Shown piece after piece: positions 38,815 to 50,300 of a stretch of DNA of 64,000 nt (within the stretch, counting starts at the first letter, position 1; each line of letters opens with the position of its first letter). A program made the translations under genes and the position numbers. The notes under the pieces are model-generated. The model saw nothing but the letters and a program-made list of their open reading frames with translations. It did no database searches and was not told the origin of the DNA. The stretch comes from Lumbricus rubellus (taxonomy: Eukaryota > Annelida > Clitellata > Crassiclitellata > Lumbricidae), in assembly GCA_945859605.1 (NCBI GenBank), contig OX243815.1:35457785-35521784 (forward strand), read 5' to 3'.

Positions 38815-40165
38815 AAATGTCCCTAGTCCCTACCCATTGCCCAGCTCCTTTCCTCCCCTCTCTCGCTGATACCATCGGTATTCATTCTCTGACAAAATCT
38901 CATCCATTCACATTACAATTCCTTCTGGAGTCTCACTCCTCCTCCTCCTCCTCCTCCAGCTTTGATTCACTCTCCTCTCAACCCTACTCCTCCTGCCTCT
39001 CAGTCAACGCTTCCAATTCTCTCTCCTGCCACTGAAACAGAAGTGTCACTCCTCATAAATTCTCTTCCTACCAGGCAATGCCACCTTGATCCTATCCTCA
39101 CATCTCCTAAAAGATAAAGACTATGCCTCTGTCCTTGTTCTTAGAATCACTTTAATTATCATTATCATTGGCAACTTCACGATCGTCTTTAAGCACTCTC
39201 TAGTCACTTCCCTTGTTGACAAAGCAAACCTGTCTAACTACTGTCCTATCTCAAATCTCCTTTTGTCTAAATTACCTAACTGAACGAATTGTACTCACGT
39301 GGCGAAATGACTATCACTCTTCTAACTGATTCCTCAACCGCCATCAATCTGGTTTCACTAGACATCACTTCACTGAAACTATTCTCCTGTGCCTCTTTTC
39401 CTTGACATCTCTCTGGGATTTGTAGCTAATGGAAGTGATTTGAGGATAGAAGTGATACGCTGCGTGATCTTGGCGTTGTACTGGAGTCTGACTTGTCCAT
39501 GAGGCTTGGGTGGTCAGCAGCTGCTTTTGCCAGCTCCATCTCATCAGGAGCTGTATCAAGTCCTTGCCTTTTGAGGCCGCTAGAGCAGCCGCCGCTGCTT
39601 TCGTCATCTCTCAAGTGGACTACTGTAACAGTTTGCTGGCCGGTGCCCCTGCGTGTCTTTTGGACGGACTTCAGTCGGTGCTTAGTGCCGCAGCAAAGTT
39701 AATTTGTAATAAGAGAAAATGCGATCATGTTACACCACCACTATGCGATGTCTTGCATTGGCTGCCTGTCCCGTTCCAAACTGAGTTCAAGCTCAGTTTA
39801 CTGTTCTACAAATCGCTTTGCAGGACAGCGCCTGAAAACATCCCGACTACTGTTCCAAGACCCACTCCTCTGCTTCCGGGCTGCGACTTAGGTCATTTGG
39901 AAAGACCGACCTTCGAGCACGGAGGACGAGGACACGTTTCGACGACCGTGCATTCTTGGTTGCTGGTCCCAGATGTTGAAACAGAGTCTTCCAATGGACA
40001 TCAGATTGGCCGTCTCAGTGGACTCTTTTAAATGAAAGCTTAAATCTTATCTGTTTGCTAAGGCTTATTTTGCAGTTAACTGTTTGTGAGGCACCCTTTT
40101 AGCGGAATAGCCACATTACGGCGCTATATAAATTGTCGTTATTATTATTATTATTATTATTATGC
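38815..40165 (+). mobile_element. CR1/L2-type LINE fragments, + strand
   Basis: About 39020-39400 reads LINSLPTRQCHLDPILTS, then LSNYCPISNL and broken HQSGFTRHHFTETILLCLF, the N-terminal reverse transcriptase motifs. From about 39430 the C-terminal part follows (DLGVVLESDLSM, QVDYCNSLLAGAP, CDVLHWLPVPFQTEFKL). It ends GGCGCTATATAAATTGTC and (TTA)n at 40163. Either one element with an internal deletion or two adjacent pieces. Confidence 0.85.
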
Positions 40166-40560
40166 TGCACAGCTTTGGCTAGTGAGTTTTGAATAGGTTG
40201 CAGACGCTCAAGTTGTGTGGAATCAATCTTGAAGAACAGGGAATTGCAGTAATTGATGTTTGAGTGGACAATTGAGGTAGCAATGGTAGAAGCAGTTTTG
40301 AAGTTGAGCATGGGCCGGATGTGACAGAGGTCACGAATGAGCAAGATGTTGGAGATGGGGTTAGAGAAGGAGAGATGTGAATCACAAGTAACACCAAGAC
40401 AGAGGAATCTGATGGAAAGGTGCGGGATGAAGAGTTAGTGGATAGGTGCATGGTAGAATTATAATTTTTGTGCTTTAATTAGTAAGACCTAGGATGATGA
40501 GTTCTGTTTTGGAAGGATTGAGGCAGAGAAGGCTGGATGATACAATTTGAAATTCATTGA
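40166..40560 (-). mobile_element. LINE 3' fragment, tail-to-tail with the previous one
   Basis: The minus strand reads FVTSVTSGP-frame and RDLCHIRPMLNFKTASTIAT, NINYCNSLFFKI, IQNSLAKAV, the same C-terminal region of a CR1/L2 polymerase, abutting the shared (TTA/TAA)n tract at 40138-40163. Confidence 0.8.
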
Positions 40561-40625
40561 GATATTAGGTTAACAGCAATGAGCAACTGGACGTGGAAAA
40601 AAAGCTTGGAAAGAAGAATATGAAT

Positions 40626-40740
40626 ACTGTTATTTTTATTCTTCAACTCATAAAAAGTGAATGCAGACTCACTGAGTGTTTAGTGTGAAACTGTTATTTT
40701 TATTCTTCAACTCATAAAAAGTGAATGCAGACTCACTGAG
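40626..40740. repeat. 64-bp tandem duplication interrupted by a SINE
   Basis: Unit one is about 40626-40689 and unit two starts at 40690 (CTGTTATTTTTATTCTTCAA). Unit two is cut after CACTGAG by the SINE at 40741-40953; its missing part TTGAGTGTTTAGTGTGAA reappears at about 40990. Confidence 0.8.
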
Positions 40741-40953
40741 TTTGTTTGTATGTGCACTTGTTATAGCGCCCCTTCAAGCTCTCTCTACTCAAAGGCGCTC
40801 CCGATGCAGAGCGGACACTGCATCGGAGTTTCACGCCGAAGCGCTGAGCAATTGTGAGTGAAGGACTTGCCCAAGGACGCAGCGAGGTGGATTCGAACCT
40901 CGAACCTTTCGGCTTCAAGGCAACGACGCCACCACTACACCACCGCGCCCCAC
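40741..40953 (-). mobile_element. tRNA-derived SINE, family A
   Basis: Near full-length minus copy, GGATTCGAACCTCGAACC on the + strand, ending ACCGCGCCCCAC. Inserted in the second unit of a tandem duplication. Confidence 0.9.
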
Positions 40954-41254
40954 AACGAGGTCGGCGCGCCAAACCGATGATCGTTCACGTTGAGTGTTTA
41001 GTGTGAATAATTTGCAGCAACAAAAACAATTCATAGACATCTAGAAGCAGATTTCAGCTCCAGACTAACACAAACTAATTTTGTGTTTGCCTAATTTCAG
41101 TAAATTGCCATTCAGAAATGACAGTTTATGAGATTTTACTGAACAGAGTACTACTGATGAGGAAATGGAGCTCTTATGCTTCTGGAGATTTACATGACAC
41201 CAATTAGAATTTTTTTAAACTGTACTACATGTGCTTGCTACACACACACACACA

Positions 41255-41292
<38 letters not shown>

Positions 41293-41935
41293 CACAATGA
41301 TGTTGCCTTTATTCTCAACATAACATCGTAAAAAAATTCTTACCGTGGTCGTAACTATCAAGTTTGTTTAGTATGAAAATAGACGTACATAAAACAAAGG
41401 AATGTCTTGCAGCAAAAAACCAATTGGTTCGATAAATACATCTGCATGTGAGCCTAACACTAATGCCTTATCTTGTTGCCTGACCATAATTATCATAACA
41501 CTTTCTGAGACATTCAACTTCAAATGTGTAGACTGGCATGTAAGGCGTTTCTTGGTTAGTTTCAATTGAAGTTGTGCCACAAATAAATTTACAACTAAAA
41601 GACAATTACACTCTTTGTCCATATTATCAGCATATACAGATTACACTACACCCTGTATATATCACACTACACCCTTTGTGCAAATTATCAGCAGATTCAG
41701 TACACAAACACAATGAACATATCAAAGACCAACATGCTATGAATCTAATGTTTCAAACAAATAATTAACCATTCTGTTCACCCAAAGAACGAATATTAAT
41801 ATGTATACAATGCATCAAAAGCATGTAAGCAAACAGAGCGGCCAGGTTATACGAATCGACCTATGAATCAATTTGCGTCCGAGTAACAGCTTGAACTTGG
41901 CCGATAATCATGCGAGACTTTTCAATTCTTATAAA
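40954..41935. other. intergenic, with a (CA)n microsatellite
   Basis: (CA)n at 41240-41288. Otherwise no recognised gene between the two convergent genes. Confidence 0.5.
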
Positions 41936-41937
41936 GA

Positions 41938-42300
41938 ACTAGCTGTACCCGGCCACGCGTTGCTGTGGCAGAAAAACTCCCCCTCCCCTCCCTCCCTCCC
42001 TCTGCCTCCCTGCCTTCTCCATCCCTCCCCTCCGGTCCCTCCCCTTCCTCTTCGTCCCGCTCCCTCTTCCTTCTTTCCTCCCTCACACCGTTCCTTCCCC
42101 ACGGCGATAAAGTTGGTCATTCGCGACTTTTGAGCGACTTTACAACGTGATTTCGCGTTTCCGAAATCTCGCGACTTTTGGGCGACTTTACAGCGTGATT
42201 TTGGGAGAACGCGTTTCGGAAATCTGGCAACTTTGCGGTTTTGTTGAATTTGCAAATGGCGGACGAACGGATTGCAAAGTTCACTTTTTGTGGAAAAGAT
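41938..42300. repeat. unclassified repeat starting ACTAGCTGTACCCGGC
   Basis: The start ACTAGCTGTACCCGGC parallels ACTAGCTGAATTACCCGGC at 54547. It contains a pyrimidine-rich C/T stretch (41980-42100) and a tandem duplication with GCGACTTT and CAACGTGATTT (about 42123-42230). Family unknown to me. Confidence 0.5.
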
Positions 42301-42401
42301 TGCGTTTTTCGGAAAAAAGCATAATACAACACGGTTCTATTGGAATGGAAGGTTTTGTAAAATTTTCAAAACAATCTTTCTGTAGGTTTCCGAGAACACT
42401 C

Positions 42402-42484
42402 TTAACTCTTTCCCGCCGGATGGGGTCACCCGTGACCCCATTAACAGCATAGGTATCAAAACAATTCCGGCTGGAATGAGTTAA
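42402..42484. mobile_element. 83-bp palindromic TTAA element, copy 1
   Basis: Flanked by TTAA on both sides (42402-42405, 42481-42484). Ends AACTCTTTCCCGCCGG and CCGGCTGGAATGAGTT; an inner palindrome GGGGTCACCCGTGACCCC. Same length as 49790-49872 in the opposite orientation. Confidence 0.8.
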
Positions 42485-44069
42485 CAAACTATTGGAAAGT
42501 TTCATTTTTATTTATATAGATTTTAATTCATACAATCAATGTCCCCACTCATATCTTGTATACGTGAATTGTGCTTGAAACAAGAATACATTTGATCTAT
42601 GTTGAGCTATTAAAGCCAGTATGCCGACTAATATAACTTGCCATAGATCTACAGCTATGATAAAGAAAGCCATGTTTGCCTAAAATTGACAACGGTGTCA
42701 GTGGATGGCAGTACGCCTCCATCAGGATATCTGTAAAATGAGCTAAACATTCACGGCGACTTTCGCCTGATATGCGGAAGACCGAAAGCCAGTCTCACGA
42801 GATATCTGCTAAACCAATAAGACTCTAAGAAAACTGGGTCAGAGGTGTGGTTTGAATAATTATCATAATTCCTATGTAAAAGCATCTATTATTTGGCCAA
42901 AACTTGATCTTTTACACACGTAACATAATTTAGTAGGACCATACAATAACATATTGGAGGCATAATTTGATAAGTGGTGCACAGGGCTACAGGAAATAGC
43001 CCGGTGGGCGCATGAAAACGCCATCTTTCATGGCAAATTGTAACTTTGAAAACTTGCTTCCCGAGACACTATTTCAGAACAAACTTTTACACCACTTGCA
43101 TTCAAAATCATTTTTCTTCAACTAAATAGTTGAATTTAAAATGTCTAATTGCATATATTGAAAGTAGACATATTTTTCGATACGAATACAACATAAAGCG
43201 ATATTTCATATTTTTGACGCTTCTCGCATGTTTTATTTTATAGCTCAGAATATATTTCCGAAAAGCGATGGGTTTCGAGCGCCAGTGTCACATATTATAT
43301 GCAATTCAGCCTGACGTGATAGTTTAGAAACATTAAGCAGCTAGGAGTTATGCGAAACCTTATCTCATGTGAGAATCCAGAGTACACTTAAAGAATGCTT
43401 TAAAAAATGAACTTGAATACAGAATGCTTATAAATTATGCATAAAACAAAATGCCAGCAACCAAAGCAAAAGAAGAAACTGTATGCTAACTTAACATGAA
43501 GCAAACATCGGTTCTACAGTTGTGAGTTGACCGAGTGAGTTCTCCCAATTAATTATAAAAGAAATGCTTGAATTTCGTGGCATCAGAACTGTTCCATTAC
43601 AGGTCATCATTCACCTTGCCAAGTCTATGCAAACCTAATCTAACTACAGAGTGCTAAGGCTCAAATGAAACTTGCTAAATTCTAATAAAGATGCAGCTAC
43701 ACCTGCCATTGTCTGTGCTCAATATCACACACAGCAATGGCTTTATAGCATGTGTTGCTTTAATTAGCATAACAACAATTGCTGCTTTAAAATATTTGCA
43801 TCAAGCATTTAAAATAGAATTTATGATTAAGAAAGTATACCTGTTTCCAAAAACTCTAGATAATGAATTCTTACAAAGATACACAATAATACGGTAAAAC
43901 ACCACACTCCAAAGCAGAAAAATGGTGCAGAGGCAAAATAGTTTTTCCTGAATAAAATAGGACAGTCATATTTGGAATGATGCAAAACCATTAACATTAC
44001 CAATAAAAGTTTCTAATTTTTCCAGCTCAATTGTTAATTGCTTATGTCTTGAAGAAGTTGAACGGTTGT
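42485..44069. other. intergenic / TPRA1 3' flank
   Basis: No gene recognised. A minus-strand AATAAA at 43232-43237 could end the TPRA1 transcript (about 830 bp of 3' UTR). The short frames here lack motifs. Confidence 0.4.
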
Positions 44070-44373
44070 TTATGCAGGAAGGTGCTGAAGTTCATTGCTC
44101 TTTAGTTTCCGAATATTTGCCGCTGAATAGGCAAAGTGGTCTCTGTTGAAAGACAACTCAGGCCGATTGCCAAGATCTGTGTATAATGGGCTTGTATTGC
44201 TAAAGTGTGTGCTATCTATTGATCCAATGTCAGCAACGTCGTCGTCGTCCGGTCGAGTGGCACTCTCCTCATTCGACTCGTAATTACTTGCTTGATGTGG
44301 CAAATTCACGTCGTCGTCATCATCATCCACCTGCAACTTGTATGAAAACCGGATGCTTGCTGCAGGATTAGCT
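44070..44373 (-). CDS. TPRA1: TPRA1 terminal exon, cytosolic tail
   Basis: The acceptor is CTTTTTCAG and the stop is TAA at 44070-44072. ANPAASIRFSYKLQVD is followed by a run of six Asp encoded by a GTC/ATC repeat, then GSIDSTHFSN, which matches the GSINST tail motif of vertebrate TPRA1. Confidence 0.92.
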
Positions 44374-47300
44374 CTGAAAAAGAGAACAAACATTGCAATT
44401 GTTGTCAATACCTGAAAGAAAGGGAAGGGATCGAGAGAAAGAAAAGAACAAAAGAAAGCATGAATCCGTTAATGATTCGCATAGAGGGTAAGAAAAACAG
44501 TGCAAGAAAAGTGACACAGTTAGATACAACAGTTTAGAACACAGAGACAGACCTGTGCTATTTTGGCCATGTCATCATTTATTAATTAAAAACTGACAAA
44601 TGCAGAAAAATTACATGATAAGAGTAGTGGCAACAAAATTAATAGGTGTCGAATTTAACTGTATGTCAGCTTGATATCTGTCTGTCCTACTGTTCAGTTT
44701 AAGGCCATCCCCCACCCTTTAAGGCAAAGTCAACCTTACGGCACTATCGGGTATCGAACCCGTTGATCTTCATGCCAACATGCTACCCTTCACTCATCTC
44801 CACATGATCTTCGTGCCAACATGCTACCCTTCACTTATCTCCACATGATCTTCATGCCAACATGCTACCCTTCACTTATCTCCACATGATCTTCGTGCCA
44901 ACATGCTACCCTTCACTTATCTCCACATGATCTTCGTGCCAACATGCTACCCTTCACTTATCTCCACATGATCTTTGTGCCAACATGCTACCCTTCACTT
45001 ATCTCCATATGATCTTCGTGCCAACATGCTACCCTTCACTTATCTCCACATGATCTTTGTGCCAACATGCTACCCTTCACTCATCTCCACATGATCTTTG
45101 TGCCAACATGCTACCCTTCACTCATCTCCACATGATCTTTGTGCCAACATGCTACCCTTCACTCATCTCCACATGATCTTTGTGCCAACATGCTACCCTT
45201 CACTTATCTCCATATGATCTTCGTGCCAACATGCTACCCTTCACTTATCTCCATATGATCTTCGTGCCAACATGCTACCCTTCACTTATCTCCACATGAT
45301 CTTTGTGCCAACATGCTACCCTTCACTTATCTCCACATGATCTTCGTGCCAACATGCTACCCTTCACTTATCTCCACATGATCTTTGTGCCAACATGCTA
45401 CCCTTCACTTATCTCCACATGATCTTTGTGCCAACATGCTACCCTTCACTTATCTCCACATGATCTTCGTGCCAACATGCTACCCTTCACTTATCTCCAC
45501 ATTATCTTCATGCCAACATGCTACCCTTCACTTATCTCCACATGATCTTTGTGCCAACATGCTACCCTTCACTCATCTCCACATGATCTTTGTGCCAACA
45601 TGCTACCCTTCACTTATCTCCACATGATCTTTGTGCCAACATGCTACCCTTCACTTATCTCCACATGATCTTTGTGCCAACATGCTACCCTTCACTCATC
45701 TCCACATGATCTTTGTGCCAACATGCTACCCTTCACTTATCTCCACATGATCTTTGTGCCAACATGCTACCCTTCACTTATCTCCACATGATCTTTGTGC
45801 CAACATGCTACCCTTCACTTATCTCCATATGATCTTCATGCCAACATGCTACCCTTCACTTATCTCCACATGATCTTTGTGCCAACATGCTACCCTTCAC
45901 TTATCTCCACATGATCTTTGTGCCAACATGCTACCCTTCACTTATCTCCACATGATCTTCGTGCCAACATGCTACCCTTCACTTATCTCCACATGATCTT
46001 TGTGCCAACATGCTACCCTTCACTTATCTCCACATGATCTTTGTGCCAACATGCTACCCTTCACTTATCTCCACATGATCTTCGTGCCAACATGCTACCC
46101 TTCACTTATCTCCACATGATCTTCGTGCCAACATGCTACCCTTCACTTATCTCCACATGATCTTTGTGCCAACATGCTACCCTTCACTTATCTCCACATG
46201 ATCTTCGTGCCAACATGCTACCCTTCACTTATCTCCACATGATCTTCGTGCCAACATGCTACCCTTCACTTATCTCCACATGATCTTCGTGCCAACATGC
46301 TACCCTTCACTTATCTCCACATTATCTTCATGCCAACATGCTACCCTTCACTTATCTCCACATGATCTTTGTGCCAACATGCTACCCTTCACTTATCTCC
46401 ACATTATCTTCATGCCAACATGCTACCCTTCACTTATCTCCACATGATCTTTGTGCCAACATGCTACCCTTCACTTATCTCCACATTATCTTCATGCCAA
46501 CATGCTACCCTTCACTTATCTCCACATTATCTTCATGCCAACATGCTACCCTTCACTTATCTCCACATGATCTTCGTGCCAACATGCTACCCTTCACTTA
46601 TCTCCACATGATCTTTGTGCCAACATGCTACCCTTCACTTATCTCCACATGATCTTTGTGCCAACATGCTACCCTTCACTTATCTCCACATGATCTTCGT
46701 GCCAACATGCTACCCTTCACTTATCTCCACATGATCTTCGTGCCAACATGCTACCCTTCACTTATCTCCACATCTCTGTAGTTTGGTTCCAGGGCAATTA
46801 CCCCCTGGACAATTACCCCCCGGACAATTACCCCCGACAATTACCCCCTGGACAATTACCCCCCAGGACAATTACCCCCCCGGACAACTACCCCCTGTAC
46901 CAATTACCCCCTAGACAATTATCCCCCGTGCCACAGTGTGAGCTTGTTCTCTCACGCGTTTATCTCTTTACCATGGCAGTCTCTTTGTATTTGTCGGACG
47001 TTTAGCGCTGCCTAAGCCTATATCCTAAATAAACTTTAGGGCATACTGTGGTATAGCCATCTTTCTTCACTATCTCACTCTACAATACTTATTCAATGCA
47101 ATACGGAATTAGCTTACACACAGTCTACTTAATTTAGATATCTAGTCATGATGGAATTTTTTAAATCTGAGAGAGGGAAAGATAAACGTAGTTTCGAAGG
47201 TTCTCTTTATGTGAAACAGAAGAAACACAAGAATTTAGCAAAATGGTGTCGTTTCGTTTGAGTACGAAAATAGGCAGAAATCTATCGATAACATTTAAAT

Positions 47301-50300
47301 ATTTTATTAAGCAGGCGTTTAAAACGTTGAAGTTTTCTTGAACTTGTAACCTTTTTCACACATTAGCTTAGAACCGTTTTTAGATTTGATTTGATTTAGT
47401 ATTTTTCTTGAACGTTTAACAATAACTTGCCTATCTTCGTGAAGTTGCTCTTAACCTTGCTTAGTTATTATGCTAACTAAAGTCATAACTCATCAATAAC
47501 ATTTAAATATTTAATTAGGTAGGCGTTTAACATGATATAGATTTAATTTTTGGCATGGGGGGGGGTAATTGTCCGGGGGGTAATTGGTACGGGGGGGGTA
47601 GTTGTCCGGGGGGTAATTGGCACGGGGGTAGTTGTCCGGGGGGTAGTTGTCCGGGGGGTTATTGTCCGGGTGGTAATTTTCCCCGGGGGTAATTGTCCGG
47701 AGGTAATTGTCCGGGGGGTAATTGTCCAGGGGGTAATTGTCCTGTCACCCTGTAGTTTGACTTGTCTTAGCTACATTTGGCTGCTACGTATCTGCATTTG
47801 GCTGCTACGTATCTGCATTCAGCTACAATCATAATGCCACATAATACTTAAATGAAAGAAGAAATCAGCGACTGTGCTTATGATCTGAATCACTTACGTA
47901 AAGAACTGATGAAGGAAGGTAGCATAGACAAGTGGAGCAAAACCTGTGAAGTACAGATAAGCCATCGTGTTGACCACGCTACAAACAAAAACAAAAGACA
48001 CTCAACGCCACTCAATGCCACTCAATGCCACTGAATTCTACAATCATACAAAACGGATTGACTTCAATCATGCATGATATGCCTACATGTATGCAGTAGA
48101 GCTGTATTGATATCACTTTTGCTGATTATGCCGATACTGTGTACAGCCGATTATTGAATAGGGCTGACTATGAGACCAATTATTTCTTTATTTGCTTAGT
48201 CAAAATGCTTGTTGCTTCGAAAACTTAAACCAGTAATCTTTTGTATTTAAAATTGTGCTATAGAATCAATTTATTTGATAGAGGTATTTGGTTGCAATGT
48301 TTAAATAAGTTCATTTATAAAATAAATCATTTATAAATAAATTCATTTATAGTTCATTTATAAAGTAAGTAAGTAAGAATATTCTTTATTTGACCACCAG
48401 CAAACGCACAGTAGTTTACAGAGGAAAAAATAGTAATAGAAAACATTTATGCAAGGTTATACAACATTCGCATAATAAAACTTCTTTTGGCAAAAGAATC
48501 AACTCCTGGAAGAGTTAGATTATGTGGCCTAGGTCTAGTATCGTAAGGAGTAACCTTTTGAGGAGGGAGGAGGTCGTGAAGAATGTGACTAGGGTTTAAG
48601 AGGATAGAGCGGAAAAGAGCAGAATCAGCTCTCGAACACAGTGCGTCAAAACTTGGAAAATCGGTTGGAAGGAAGCTTGAACGGGTCAATTTTCTTAAAA
48701 GACCATTAAGACGTTTACGCTCCATGGCATTGGCAAATCCCCACCAAACAGGGGAGGCATAAAGTAATCTTGCGATGGTAGTAGCTCTAACAACGTCAAA
48801 CAGATGTTGACCGTTTGACATGTTTGAGTTGTCTATTCTTGGTCTTGCTCCCTTCTAGCCGGGACAAATCCCCAATCGGTTCCATACTAGATGTGCACAG
48901 CCACAGAATGAAAACTCCAATTCACTGGCCATGGGTCCCAGGATTACCCAGGGATGCAGCAGCTATGGACAACCTGGCAGTGCAGTCTTATTCAGCATTT
49001 CACCCTCATTCAGCACTTCACCAATGAGGAAATGCGACTCTACAGGTCAGATGAAACCGGCAGTGGGAGGATGTTACATAATCTTTAGACTATGAAGTAT
49101 GAATGTCTAAGGAAAACAAATGAAAATCTAGGACCATAAATTCTAAACCACTTTTCACAAATAAATGTAGAATGTTATTAAACTTATTGTCAACCATTGC
49201 ACACAACAGCAGTATAAAGTCATTACTAATAACTTATGCAATAATTTAGGAGAAGACCTTAACACGTAATAAATGTGACATAATTGTTGCTCCTGAAGTA
49301 TATTATTTGGCAACTGCAATTTCCGACGTTTTTATGTTTGAGTCTAAAACTTAAAATTTACCTACATTCGATCCATTTGAGGTAAAACTTTAAAAGACCT
49401 TGCCAGCAATAGTCTAAAATAAAACTTTGTAAAATAAAATTTAAAAAATCCACGTACCACATCCCCGGCTGAATGGAGAAGTAGAGCAGTGCTGAGCCAA
49501 TTGCTTGGGCAATATTGAGACAAGCCAAAAGGAAGCAATACCAGAAGAAGGATTTCTTTGCTGAAACAGAAATTAGTTCCACATTATCAAGTATGAAATA
49601 AATAAACACGGGATATGACTGCTCTTCTAATGCTCAAAAACCAGCAAAGTGAATAGTAAATCCCATAAAAGCATTTCTCCCATAGCCTTTCATTGTTTCT
49701 CTCCACCTCGATTTCACGTGGAAAGACACCAGGCAAATGATACAATCAACAGTTTATTCAAAAGAAACCATGAATTGATGTCTTCTGCATTAACTCATTC
49801 CCGCCGGAATTGTTCTGATACCTATTGGGTTTATCGGGTCACCCGCGACCCGATCCGGCGGGAAAGAGTTAAAACAGTTTCATTATAGAACTTCTCAAAA
49901 TTAAATTAGATTAGAAACCCACGACAATGGGCAATTTAAGGGAAAAGTACCTAAAATCTTAATGTTTACCTTGGCATCTATGAACATTTACATATAAAGT
50001 ATTTTGCAAACAGTGCTCTTGTCCATTTTATAATAATTTTCTTAAATTTCAGCTTTTAATTCATACACAAAATGCATTTGATCCTTCAGGTCATTTTCGA
50101 CCCAGTGTAACATCTCTATTTTTTATGAAACGTGTTATAGACGTGTTTTCAGATGTTTTAAAATGCATTCATTTAGAACAGTGCTGTCCAACCTTTTTGC
50201 TACCATGAGCCGCAAAAGCAAGATTCTTGAAGCCGAGAGCCGCAACAGTAAAATCAAAAGCAGTGGCTAAAATTTATAGATAGGCCCTAATAATTATGTT

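Noticed and set aside
44760..46772. CRISPR-like appearance and periodic frames in the 41-bp array
   Set aside because: The units are contiguous with no unique spacers and the organism is eukaryotic; this is a minisatellite.
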